The notes under the pieces are model-generated. The model saw only the letters and a list, made by a program, of their open reading frames with translations. It was not told the DNA's origin and did no database searches. Positions 42,160-50,193 of a stretch of DNA of 64,000 bases are shown here, in pieces. The first letter of the stretch is position 1, and each line of letters starts with the position of its first letter. A program made the translations under genes and the position numbers. Source of the DNA: CAMYOC01 sp963704875 (GTDB lineage Bacteria; Pseudomonadota; Gammaproteobacteria; Steroidobacterales; XN24); NCBI GenBank assembly GCA_963704875.1, contig CAVPIA010000008.1, positions 248,001 through 312,000 on the forward strand, written 5' to 3'.

Positions 42160-43119
42160 TCAACAAACGACAGTGGATTCCCGCCGACATAACCGTACGT
42201 GTTCAGGCCGCCATCTAGGCCGATCGGATCGCTCTCTAGGTACCTGCCCTGTACGCGGGTCGTAGGTTCTGAAGTAGTTGTAATGCAGCCCCGTCTCCTG
42301 ATCGTAATACTGCCCCGGAAATCTCAGATTCAGGGTGACTGATATCCCATCCTGGTCCGGATCCTCGTCCACGGTCGCGGCCCCGAACGGATCATAGACG
42401 GCGGTCCACACACGGATGCCGGATTCATCACTCAGCGCCCGCGGTGTGCCCAGATGATCGTTGTGGACGTAGTAGACGGCATCCGCGCCATGATCCAGCA
42501 CCGCCAGCGGCTGACTGTTCAGGTAGACAAGCTCCCGGACGGGCTGGCCGGTGTCATCAAGGATCGCCAGCAACTCCCCGCCCAATCCATAGCGGTACTC
42601 GAAGCTCTCCCCGCCTGCGTCCTTGCGCACCCGCTGGCCAAGGCCGTTATAGGCATACTCGCCCTGGATCGTCACCGTCTCGTCGTCTTCGCTCACCTGT
42701 AGCAGCCGGTTGTGGGCGCTGTATGCAAAAAGCCGGTCCGGGCCCGCGCCAATGCGGGTCTTGGCGGTAATGGAGCCGTTGGCGTCGTGCGTGTAGTTCC
42801 AGAAGGTGTCGCTCTTCGGCTTGTTCTTGCGCTTTCTCCTGGAGTTCTTCGGATAGGTGGTGAGGGTGGTTTCGCCGTCGGCCACGGCCTGCTTGCGATT
42901 GCCGTTGCGATCCAGGTTGTAATCGCGATCACCGAACAGGCCGCTGGCTACATCCAGTTGGTCGAGGTTGTCGTAGGTGCCATTAACCAACTTCGGGCTC
43001 GGCAGGTCCATAGATAAGCATAAAGTTACCTCCGGCACCGTTTTCCTGGGCCTATATGGAGTATTCAGCTCTAAATTTGAACCATCAACTTTTTCACTGT
43101 TCCTCTTGCATAAAATCAT
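42160..43119 (-). pseudogene. Rhs core fragment, frameshifted before its tip (cassette 2)
   Basis: A 319-residue frame carrying the Rhs core end (WNYTHDANGSITAKT, YNGLGQRVRKDAGGE, VYYVHNDHLGTPRALSDE, YNYFRTYDPRTGQ) that then runs into unrelated residues. Compared with the sister cassettes, an extra base lies near 42247 (minus strand GTACAGGGCAGG for GTACGGGAAGG). The core is out of frame with the NlpC/P60-like tip. The N-terminal residues (MILCKRNSEKVDGS) are read from the end of the neighbouring cassette. Confidence 0.75.
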
Positions 43120-43429
43120 ACGTGTTGTCGTTTTCTACGACTTCAAAAAGTGACCCATTCCTGAGGACATACCTGACAGATAAATAGTATTCTCCACCTT
43201 GGGCCCCCTCCCATGTCAAGACTGCTCCCTCAGGCAACATCTGCTTGTTTCCCTTGCCATCGGAAAACCCTACGTCTCTATTCAGGGTCACTTTTTTATC
43301 AGGCATTCCGGCAACAAAATCAACAGCTCCATAATTCACGGTGTAGTTGGCCGTAAACAGCCCAGCAACGAAGGACAGCACCATCCCAAATAGCGCCAGA
43401 ATAACAAACATTCTTTTACCTGCCGCCAT
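43094..43429 (-). CDS. Small membrane-anchored protein, putative immunity protein (cassette 1)
   Basis: A 111-residue protein with one N-terminal membrane segment (MFVILALFGMVLSFVAGLF) and an exported beta-like domain (VTLNRDVGFSDGKGNKQML; GEYYLSVRYVLRNGSLFEVV). It overlaps the stop of the upstream Rhs tip by 14 nt. The periplasmic orientation suits neutralising a cell-envelope toxin. No family is recognised; the role is inferred from the coupling. Confidence 0.65.
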   Translation of the reverse strand: MAAGKRMFVILALFGMVLSFVAGLFTANYTVNYGAVDFVAGMPDKKVTLNRDVGFSDGKGNKQMLPEGAVLTWEGAQGGEYYLSVRYVLRNGSLFEVVENDNTYDFMQEEQ

Positions 43430-44771
43430 AATGCCTAACCTCTTTCACCAGAAATGGGACCATATTGAGCTCAAAACGCAATTGCCCAGGAGAGGTCAGA
43501 AAATCAGAAATGAAAATATCGTGGTACCAATTTGTCCCTGATTTCAGCGCTTCACTGGTCAAATCTGCACAATTGTTGCCTATAAAAGAATACTGTTCGT
43601 CTAGTTGTCCATGACTATTCAGATTCAGAGAGTTGTAGAAATCCTTTACTCTCTGTTCTTGCGCTGCGTTTAGATCAAGCACGTAGCCCGTCAGGTTACA
43701 ACCAGGGCAATTTTGCCGCTCTATATAGCTCGCCGCATTTTGCTTCCTGAGAATGTTGGGCCCTCTTAAGGCTTGATTTCCAATATACGAATTTCGTTGA
43801 TTGTCGATTTCCCGAACGCCAGTCCGGTATCTCCCGTTAGAATATACAGTCCCATCTATCCTGAGCGCTGCATGGCCATACCAATTGGGTCCACCAATAA
43901 GGACTTCCGTTTCAAGCCCTAAGGGATCAATGAACCCGACGGGATTCCCTCCAACGTAACCATAGGTGTTTAGCCCGCCATCAAGCCCAATCGGATCACT
44001 TTCGAGATAACGCCCCGTCGAAGGGTCTAGCGTTCTGAAGTAGTTGTAATGCAGACCCGTCTCCTGATCGTAATACTGCCCCGGGAAGCGCAAATTCAGT
44101 GTCACAGGGACACCGTCCTGATCCGGATCCTCGTCCACAGTCGCGGCCCCGAACGGATCATAGACCGCGGTCCATACACGGGTGCCGGATTCATCACTCA
44201 GCGCCCGCGGCGTGCCCAGGTGGTCGTTGTGGACGTAGTAGACCGCATCCGCCTCGTGATCCAGCACCGCCAGCGGCTGGCTGTTCAGGTAGACAAGCTC
44301 CCGGACGGGCTGGCCGGTGTCATCCAGGATCGCCAGCAGTTCCCCGGCCAATCCATAGCGGTACTCGGAACTCTCTCCGCCTGCGTCCTTGCGCACCCGC
44401 TGGCCAAGGCCGTTGTAGGCATATTCGCCCAGGATCGTCACCGCCCCGTCGTCTTCGCTCACCTGTAGCAGCCGGTTGTGGGCGCTGTATGCAAAAAGCC
44501 GATCCGGGCCCGTGCCAATGGAGGTCTTGGCGGTAATGGAGCCGTTGGCGTCGTGGGTGTAGTTCCAGACCGTGTCCTTGGTGGGCTGGTTCTCGTGCTT
44601 GCGATATCGGTTACCCGGATACGTGAAGGTCGTGGTCACGCCACCGGACTCCAACAAGCTCACGCTTGTAGTAACGATATAGCCAAGGGAAACCGACCAC
44701 CGCACCAAGCACCGCAACCCACCAGCCGGATCGAAAGTCTTGCAGTGTGTTGTTGTACTCGGTCCCGACAA
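43416..44771 (-). CDS. Truncated Rhs protein with permuted papain-like tip (cassette 1)
   Basis: A 451-residue ORF. Rhs core sequence runs from about residue 45 (TTFTYPGNRYRKH, WNYTHDANGSITAKT) to YNYFRTLDPSTGRYLESD and FIDPLGL near 290. The tip begins ETEVLIGGPNWYGHAALRI and later has SFIGNNCADLTSEALKSG. A His-bearing strand before a Cys-bearing helix is the order of permuted NlpC/P60 (papain-like) enzymes. The first about 40 residues overlap the CPBP gene in another frame, so the real start is uncertain. Confidence 0.72.
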   Translation of the reverse strand: MSGPSTTTHCKTFDPAGGLRCLVRWSVSLGYIVTTSVSLLESGGVTTTFTYPGNRYRKHENQPTKDTVWNYTHDANGSITAKTSIGTGPDRLFAYSAHNRLLQVSEDDGAVTILGEYAYNGLGQRVRKDAGGESSEYRYGLAGELLAILDDTGQPVRELVYLNSQPLAVLDHEADAVYYVHNDHLGTPRALSDESGTRVWTAVYDPFGAATVDEDPDQDGVPVTLNLRFPGQYYDQETGLHYNYFRTLDPSTGRYLESDPIGLDGGLNTYGYVGGNPVGFIDPLGLETEVLIGGPNWYGHAALRIDGTVYSNGRYRTGVREIDNQRNSYIGNQALRGPNILRKQNAASYIERQNCPGCNLTGYVLDLNAAQEQRVKDFYNSLNLNSHGQLDEQYSFIGNNCADLTSEALKSGTNWYHDIFISDFLTSPGQLRFELNMVPFLVKEVRHYGGR

Positions 44772-45486
44772 TGAACAGGCTTACCAGACCCCATAGGACT
44801 CCGACTATGTTATTCCCGATGTGCACCAATACAGGCGCCACCAGAGAGTCATACTTGATTCGAATCAGGGATAACACGAAAGCGAACACCAACGCACCCA
44901 AGATGTCGTCGTGCACCAATGCGAACAATATTGATGAGATGAGAACCCCCGAGCGCAAGCCGTGTTTGGCAGCCCAACGCCCCAGGATGAAACCTCTGAA
45001 CAGGAGCTCTTCTGCAACGGGGGCGATCACGATAATCATCGTCGCATAGCCGATGTTAACTAGCAGCGCGTCTGGTTGGCCCGCCGGGACGAGGGCGTAC
45101 GAATCCTCTGAAAGCCAGAGCTCAACGAATCCGGGTGTGACATAGGATAGTGGCAGAAACACCAGGTAGAAGCAGAACACCGCTACTCCGGCCAGCGGTA
45201 TCCCCAAACTCATGAGCCTGGCGGCGTCCCCACGATCGACCAGTGCTCCAAACACGATAGCTGCGTTGTATTTGGAGCACCACCCGACCCAAAGCACCCC
45301 AAAGACCACCAGATAAGATGAAGTGCCAAGGACTAGAGAGTAGATCGGACTTTCGAGTGCTATCCAGTCTCTCGACATCAGCGTCCCAATCACGATATAA
45401 GGCAGCATCATGGCAAGGATTACCGTGGGCAACACATTGCGCGATTTCGCTTCCGCGAAAATCTGATCCATCCTAGAGTTGCCCAT
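44611..45486 (-). CDS. CPBP-family intramembrane protease-like protein
   Basis: A 291-residue multi-pass protein with the CPBP (Abi/Rce1) motifs: EELLFRGFILGRW, the His in FALVHDD, and VHIGNN in the last helices. Members can be prenyl proteases, bacteriocin self-immunity proteins or of unknown role. It overlaps the 5' end of the cassette 1 frame, the place held by immunity genes in the other cassettes. It may therefore be the immunity gene of a lost tip. A GTG at 45507 is an alternative start. Confidence 0.8.
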   Translation of the reverse strand: MGNSRMDQIFAEAKSRNVLPTVILAMMLPYIVIGTLMSRDWIALESPIYSLVLGTSSYLVVFGVLWVGWCSKYNAAIVFGALVDRGDAARLMSLGIPLAGVAVFCFYLVFLPLSYVTPGFVELWLSEDSYALVPAGQPDALLVNIGYATMIIVIAPVAEELLFRGFILGRWAAKHGLRSGVLISSILFALVHDDILGALVFAFVLSLIRIKYDSLVAPVLVHIGNNIVGVLWGLVSLFIVGTEYNNTLQDFRSGWWVAVLGAVVGFPWLYRYYKRELVGVRWRDHDLHVSG

Positions 45487-45800
45487 AGCCAAACTCAGCG
45501 GCGACACCCACTGGCGGATGTGTGTGTAACAGTGCGGCGGTACCGAGCCGGACTGGCGCGGCCACTGCTACGTGTCCGGTTTCGAGTTTCGGGGCAGGGA
45601 TGGGGCTAAGCAGGGTGTTGCGCATCACGAGCCTCCGATTTCCTTATCTGCGCGTACTGGACCACATAGATATCATGCCTCGGACGCGATTGCGATATGC
45701 GTACTCGCGATTCTGGCCCACGGGATGGGCCTCGGAGCGGATTGGCTGAACGACCACAATGGGTCAGAAGCAGACATCGAACGCGCATTGACTCGCCCGG
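45487..45800. other. Intergenic region in the island
   Basis: About 310 nt between the CPBP gene and the unknown membrane protein gene, both on the minus strand. No supported gene, RNA or repeat was seen; it may carry the CPBP promoter. Confidence 0.4.
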
Positions 45801-47183
45801 TCAATCCAGGGACATTTCGAAAGACGGCGAGAACGCGATCGGAATGACATACGTGTTGCTGACCTGGGTGTAGCGATCGTCCAGCGGAGCCGCTTCCTCG
45901 GCGGAGTTCGGATTCCACACCACTTCGATTCGGCGCAGGCCCGGTTCCAACCCGGTGAGGGGCACGAGACCGATCAGCCCCCGCATTCCCAGGTCAGCGC
46001 GCTCGGCAGGTTCAAATCCCGCCATCGAGACCGGCCTGCCATCAATAGCCACTGTCCATAGCTGGCGCAAGCAGGCGACCGGGTCCGATGCGTCCTCAGC
46101 GCTGCCGCAAAGGTGATCGAGCACGAGATTGTCGCGCAGCGGCTGATACGGCAAGAACAAGCGAACGAAGCTGCCGCTTTGATTGAAGCTGTCGACCCGT
46201 GGCCAGCCGCGCAAGCGATCCAGTGGACTGGGCATGTCCTCGTAGTACGTGCTGCGAATTCCTTCCTGGACCTGAGCGGTGTCGAGATACTCGAACTCTC
46301 CGGAGAGCGTGAAGTTACGCCATCCGGCAGCACGGACATTGCCGACGACTATTATGACGATAATGCTGAGGGTGAGCGCGACGAAAAATGCTACCGGGCG
46401 TGTATTGCTCTGCAGAGTCAGCTGTACCGGCAGCACGAGCCGCTGCGGGTAGGCGAACCCGGCGATGCGCCTCAGGAACCGGACGAGACCGGCAAAGAAA
46501 CGGCTGTCGCGAAGGCGAGGCACCCTCGACGCAAGTTGGCGATCGAGCAGGTACACAAGTATCGGCACACCCAGGAACAACACGAGGAGCACCGCCGAAC
46601 CGATGCCTATGCCGGCGTTGGTGAGGCCAAAGCGGGCGCCGATTGCACCGGAGGCGACCAGAATGACGAGCAGAATGGTGCCGAACCAGAGCACGCTCAG
46701 CGTCAGCATGCTGATCACCGCGAACAGCGACGATGCCAGCCGATCCGTGTTCTGGATGACGGTATCGAGATCGGGGAGCGTGTCCCGATAGTACTTCCGG
46801 CCCAGCGGTCCAAGACTGGGCGTCTTGCTCCAGTTGATCCCGTCAGGGAATACCGTACGCAGACCGATAAGTCCGACCCAGTACGCGCGCGCCATCAGAT
46901 GCACGACGAAACACGCGGCCAATCCATAGCTGGTGCCAGCCAGCAGCGAAATGCCAACGGTGCTGGCGATGACCAGACTCGTCGACAGATGCGTGTAGAT
47001 GTCGGCAACCTTGTCAAACAGCCAGCCAGGGACCGAGAACAAAGCGAAGATCGTCAGGCTCGAGATGATCAGCTCGAGCTCATCAGTTCGATCGCGCAGC
47101 CGATCCATTGCCTCGGAATCAACCGTGAGATGCGTTTCGGGTTCCTTGTCTGCCACCAGGGATTGCTGCCTCCGCGAATGCAT
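45801..47183 (-). CDS. Unrecognised multi-pass membrane protein (460 aa)
   Basis: The protein has five to six hydrophobic segments in the first 300 residues (for example LIISSLTIFALFSVPGWLF; SLFAVISMLTLSVLWFGTI; VLLVLFLGVPILVYLL; FFVALTLSIIVIIVVGNV). A roughly 170-residue exported C-terminal domain follows, with GLVPLTGLEPGLRRIEVVWNP. No family is recognised. Codon use and GC look like the chromosome, unlike the AT-rich Rhs tips, so it may be an older cargo gene. Confidence 0.75.
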   Translation of the reverse strand: MHSRRQQSLVADKEPETHLTVDSEAMDRLRDRTDELELIISSLTIFALFSVPGWLFDKVADIYTHLSTSLVIASTVGISLLAGTSYGLAACFVVHLMARAYWVGLIGLRTVFPDGINWSKTPSLGPLGRKYYRDTLPDLDTVIQNTDRLASSLFAVISMLTLSVLWFGTILLVILVASGAIGARFGLTNAGIGIGSAVLLVLFLGVPILVYLLDRQLASRVPRLRDSRFFAGLVRFLRRIAGFAYPQRLVLPVQLTLQSNTRPVAFFVALTLSIIVIIVVGNVRAAGWRNFTLSGEFEYLDTAQVQEGIRSTYYEDMPSPLDRLRGWPRVDSFNQSGSFVRLFLPYQPLRDNLVLDHLCGSAEDASDPVACLRQLWTVAIDGRPVSMAGFEPAERADLGMRGLIGLVPLTGLEPGLRRIEVVWNPNSAEEAAPLDDRYTQVSNTYVIPIAFSPSFEMSLD

Positions 47184-47657
47184 TCATGCCAACTTGGCGC
47201 GGCCGGCGACCGTGTTGGGTTGTCGATCGTAGAGAGTCATGCTCTAGTCCTTCCACAGTCGGCCGGTGAACAATCGGATGACGGGATATGAAGCCACATC
47301 ATCAGCATACCGGGCCGATAGTACACTCAGTCGCCTGAGAGCGGCCATTCGAACGGGTGTCGCCAACTGCCGCCTAATGGTCACTAGCAGCCGTCCATAA
47401 CTCTGCCAGCTGAAGGCCCGCTTCGGGCCAATAGTCATCATCGTACCTAAAGACACTTGGGCGGCTTGAGCCGGCCAGAACTGGTCGTTCCCAGCAATTT
47501 GTTTCGGCGTCTCGGAGAAGGGGCCAGTCGTCATGATTACCGAGGTCGAATTCGAAAAGATAAAGTCGCTGTCCCCCAGTTGCTACGCTAATGAGAAAAG
47601 CAGGCGCTCCGCCCGGGTGGTAAAAACCGGTCACAGCAGGCCATCGTTCCCGTGACG
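47184..47657. other. Degenerate island region containing repeat copy B
   Basis: About 470 nt between the membrane protein gene and the pectin-acetylesterase remnant. Copy B of the dispersed repeat occupies 47478-47577. Open frames on the minus strand (such as 47374-47727) run through the repeat and into the pseudogene in a different frame, and are not convincing genes. Confidence 0.5.
47478..47577 (+). repeat. Dispersed island repeat, copy B
   Basis: Related to copies A (36717) and C (48655): CTGGTCGTTCCCAG, GTTTCGGCGTCTCGGAGA, CATGATTACCGAGGTCGAA and GTCGCTGTCCCC. On the minus strand it reads FDLGNHDDWPLLRDAETNCW. It is the most diverged of the three. Confidence 0.7.
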
Positions 47658-48572
47658 CTAATTCTCCGGTCGAAGTCGGGCCGCTGGAACATGTAATGGT
47701 GTTTTTGAATTGATCTTGCCAAGCCACTCGGCGGCACTTACGCCTTTGAATTTTCTTGCGAGAAACAACGCGTCCGATTGAGTCATCGTGTGTTGGATTC
47801 CGCCAGGAAGATAGGTTGCCCAGTCGTGTCCAATGTACTTGTCGCGAAGCGCATACAAGCTGAACCGGTAGTTGAAGATATTAACGCCTGCGCCGTTGCA
47901 AGCCCGCGATTCACGGTTGTATAACACGACGCCCGCAAGGTCGGCATCTGCAGAGGCAAAGGCGAAACGGCCTTTCGGGTACGTCTCGCTAAGGTGCCGG
48001 TAAATGTTGATCAGACCGCCTTTTGATGGATCAGCACAGTCCGCACAGCTGGTGGGTAGCTGCAGTTCAAAAGTCTCTATTAATTTGCGTTGAAAACAGG
48101 ATGTTTTTATCGCCGACTCGGGGATAACCGGTGCTGAATCGACAAGTGCGGCGACTGAACGCCCGCCGAATGCATCGACTACTTGCGGATAGTTGAGCAA
48201 GACACCAACACCGCCAGCGCTCGCGCCAACCAACACAATATCTTCAGCCTGCCGAAAAAACGGCACGAGGAGCTTCAGGTCGTTCTGCAGATTCCGTAGC
48301 CCACAAACTGCTGCTCACCGCTGATGCCACGCACATCTGCTCCTCGCGCACGCCCCCGTGCAGATCGCCGGTGCAATACGGAATGTAGACATGATTCCAC
48401 CTGGCGACCGGGTTCGAGGGATGTGTCGTATTAAAAATTCCCGAGAATTTGGTGGAGCCAATGTTTGTCCGGACAATTTCGTCAGACAACAGCGCACGGC
48501 AAGTGTCCATGTCACCGCATGCTCCGCTTCGTAGAAGTCGAGAACCAACTGTTTGTTTTCGGCTATTCCCAT
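47658..48572 (-). pseudogene. Chimeric remnant: SnoaL-like start fused to a pectin-acetylesterase-like fragment
   Basis: Pieces in different frames make one ancestral order. From 48572, MGIAENKQLVLDFYEA and then, shifted, GDMDTCRALLSDEIV and TNIGSTKFSG look like the start of a SnoaL/NTF2-like protein. Next, WNHVYIPYCTGDLHGG and, shifted again, VLVGASAGGVGVLLNYPQVVD with GGIQHTMTQSDA match the pectin acetylesterase/Notum family (nucleophile Ser in GASAGG). At least two frameshifts and a fusion mean it cannot make a working enzyme. Confidence 0.7.
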
Positions 48573-48654
48573 TGCTCATCCCCCGCAATCTCAATGGCCG
48601 GTTTGGGTCACGACCTGCCGATTCTCGCAATTCCCGGCGACCGACTCAATTCGG

Positions 48655-48758
48655 CTGGAACTGGTCGTTCCCAGTACTGTGTTTCGGTGTCGTGGAGATG
48701 GCGCCAGTCACCGTGATTACCTTGGTCGAAACCGAATGGATAAGGTCACTGTTCCCTG
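48655..48758 (+). repeat. Dispersed island repeat, copy C
   Basis: Copy near the right island end: GGAACTGGTCGTTCCCAGTA, TGTGTTTCGGTGTCGTGGAG, CCAGTCACCGTGATTACC and AAGGTCACTGTTCCC. It has the same orientation as A and B and is closest to copy A. It begins just upstream (minus strand) of the SnoaL-like start. Confidence 0.75.
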
Positions 48759-48776
48759 ATTGAGCATTCGTCACAC

Positions 48777-48808
48777 AAACGCCCGCTGCGGACAGCGGGC
48801 GTTTTTTT
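48777..48808 (+). terminator. Hairpin terminator
   Basis: A 12-bp stem AAACGCCCGCTG / CAGCGGGCGTTT with a 4-nt loop and a run of seven T on the plus strand. No plus-strand gene is supported just before it. It may be left over from a deleted gene or act as a barrier beside the miniprotein gene. Confidence 0.7.
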
Positions 48809-48870
48809 GGCCCAGGAGAAAGCCCCGCGAAGTGGGACTTTCCTTTTTTGCTATGCCTTTTCGGCAGGCG

Positions 48871-49050
48871 CTACTGTTCCCCTGATTTAGCCTGCTTGCT
48901 CCGTCGGCCAAGGATCACGCCGGCCAGACCAAGGCCCAGCAGTGCGAGAGCACCCGGCTCCGGCACATCTACCGACACTACAGCGTGCGCAGCGATCGGC
49001 GTAGCGAGCAGAAAAACCAGAGCAGTCAGTGGCCTAAAAAACCTGTTCAT
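48871..49050 (-). CDS. PEP-CTERM miniprotein (59 aa)
   Basis: A 59-codon gene with a good RBS (GGAG, 7 nt before ATG 49050). It consists of a signal peptide (MNRFFRPLTALVFLLATPIA, cleavage near AHA-VV) joined almost directly to a PEP-CTERM signal (VPEPGALALLGLGLAGVILG then RRSKQ). Only about six residues separate the two signals, so hardly any mature domain remains. It is either a remnant created by internal deletion or a true minimal exosortase substrate. Confidence 0.75.
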   Translation of the reverse strand: MNRFFRPLTALVFLLATPIAAHAVVSVDVPEPGALALLGLGLAGVILGRRSKQAKSGEQ

Positions 49051-49416
49051 TCATAATCTCCAAAATGCTGTGCGGATGATTGTCACGAAGAATAGAGCAA
49101 GTCCCGGGCCATCGGGATGCCTGGCGCGCCAGATGCGACATTTATCGACGACTGCGTGGCAAAAGTGTGAAGCGACGCACAAAAATCCGCTTGGCCTGGG
49201 GATGCTCCAGGGGCAGTCACTTACACCCCCAATCGCAACTGTAAAGCTGACCGACGCGCACTCATTGGAACCAGCATCGGATCCTCAGCTGCGATCCGTG
49301 CGTTCGCCAGTTTTCAGCGAATCTGGCGGAGGTAGTGCGGAGGCCGTGAAATCGAAGGCGAACCCATTGATTGCGAGAAAACCCGGGCGTGGAATTGTTC
49401 TCTGCCGAGGGTTTGA

Positions 49417-49492
49417 TGGTGCCGGGGAGAGGATTCGAACCTCCGACCCACGCATTACGAATGCGTTGCTCTGCCAACTGAGCTACCCCGGC
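49417..49492 (-). tRNA. tRNA-Thr (anticodon CGU)
   Basis: 76 nt with an encoded CCA. The acceptor stem GCCGGGG pairs with CCCCGGC; the D arm reads TAGCTCAGTTGGCAGAGC; the anticodon arm ACGCA-TTCGTAA-TGCGT carries CGT; the T arm is GGAGG-TTCGAAT-CCTCT. A copy of its 3' end at 36556 marks it as the probable integration site of the island. Confidence 0.95.
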
Positions 49493-49548
49493 GCCGAGGG
49501 GCAAGGGCGCGAAGTATAAGGTACTGCCGCGGCCTGCGGCAACGCGTC

Positions 49549-49953
49549 TCAGGTGCTGAGACTGCGCACCTTGACCACCAGCTCCACGCCAACCGATCTG
49601 GTACCCGGAGGCAGTTCGGGTGATTCTGCCAACCGCACGGATTCAGCTGGTATATCGGTCAATTCGCCGGTATCGAGGTTGTAGAAATGGTGATGAGGAT
49701 GGGTCGTCGAGTCATAGTACAGCCGGGTCCCGTCGACATTGACCTCGCGCACCAGACCGCATTCCGCGAACAGATTCAGGGTGTTGTAGACGGTTGCCTT
49801 GGAAATCCGGATACCCGATGCCAGAGCAGTCCGAAATAACTCGTCCGCCGACAGATGCTGAGGCCGGGCAAATATCACTTCTGCCAGAGCCAGGCGTTGA
49901 GCAGTCGGTTTCGCCCCGTGTTTCTGCAATAACTCGCTGATTTTGATGTCCAT
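49549..49953 (-). CDS. Fur-family transcriptional regulator
   Basis: A 134-residue metal or heme-responsive regulator. The N-terminal winged helix is clear (HGAKPTAQRLALAEVIFARPQHLSADELF; ISKATVYNTLNLFAECGLV), followed by HPHHHFYNLDTGELTDIPAE. The CxxC zinc motifs of classical Fur are absent, and the HHHFYN...DTGEL part recalls Irr-like members. It is transcribed divergently from the pilin operon with about 240 nt between starts. The target metal or ligand is not certain. Confidence 0.88.
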   Translation of the reverse strand: MDIKISELLQKHGAKPTAQRLALAEVIFARPQHLSADELFRTALASGIRISKATVYNTLNLFAECGLVREVNVDGTRLYYDSTTHPHHHFYNLDTGELTDIPAESVRLAESPELPPGTRSVGVELVVKVRSLST

Positions 49954-50193
49954 AGTTCTTGATATGACTATTTCGAATTGGCCCCAGTATAAGCCCGGGC
50001 GGTCCTGCGGTCATCATTTGGCCATCGGGCCAGCTGGCGACACTGCGCCGGTCGATGTTTCCGTCGATTTCCGGCAAATAGGCCGTCTCCCCAGTCGCCT
50101 CTTTGGGCACTAGCCTGATTCCCCTGGCCTGAATACCCGTTACCGCATCGGAAGCGGCAACGCCGGGGCAAGGATGGCATCACGGGGGCGGTC

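Larger units (their letters stand above)
36556..49492. mobile_element. Decayed genomic island at tRNA-Thr, carrying an Rhs tip array
   Basis: The segment is bounded by direct repeats: the full tRNA-Thr on the right and a copy of its 3' end on the left, in the geometry expected for an island integrated into the tRNA 3' end. The content differs from its surroundings: AT-richer small genes, truncated Rhs modules, pseudogenes and dispersed repeats sit between housekeeping operons. No integrase or transposase was found, so mobility has probably been lost. Exact borders inside the repeats are inferred. Confidence 0.7.

Noticed and set aside
47374..47727. 117-codon minus-strand ORF
   Set aside because: It starts inside the pectin-acetylesterase remnant in another frame and runs through dispersed repeat copy B; best explained as a chance open frame, though a relic of a coding sequence is possible.
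48848..49519. 223-codon plus-strand ORF at the right island edge
   Set aside because: It reads antisense through the PEP-CTERM miniprotein gene and the complete tRNA-Thr; no RBS or family support.
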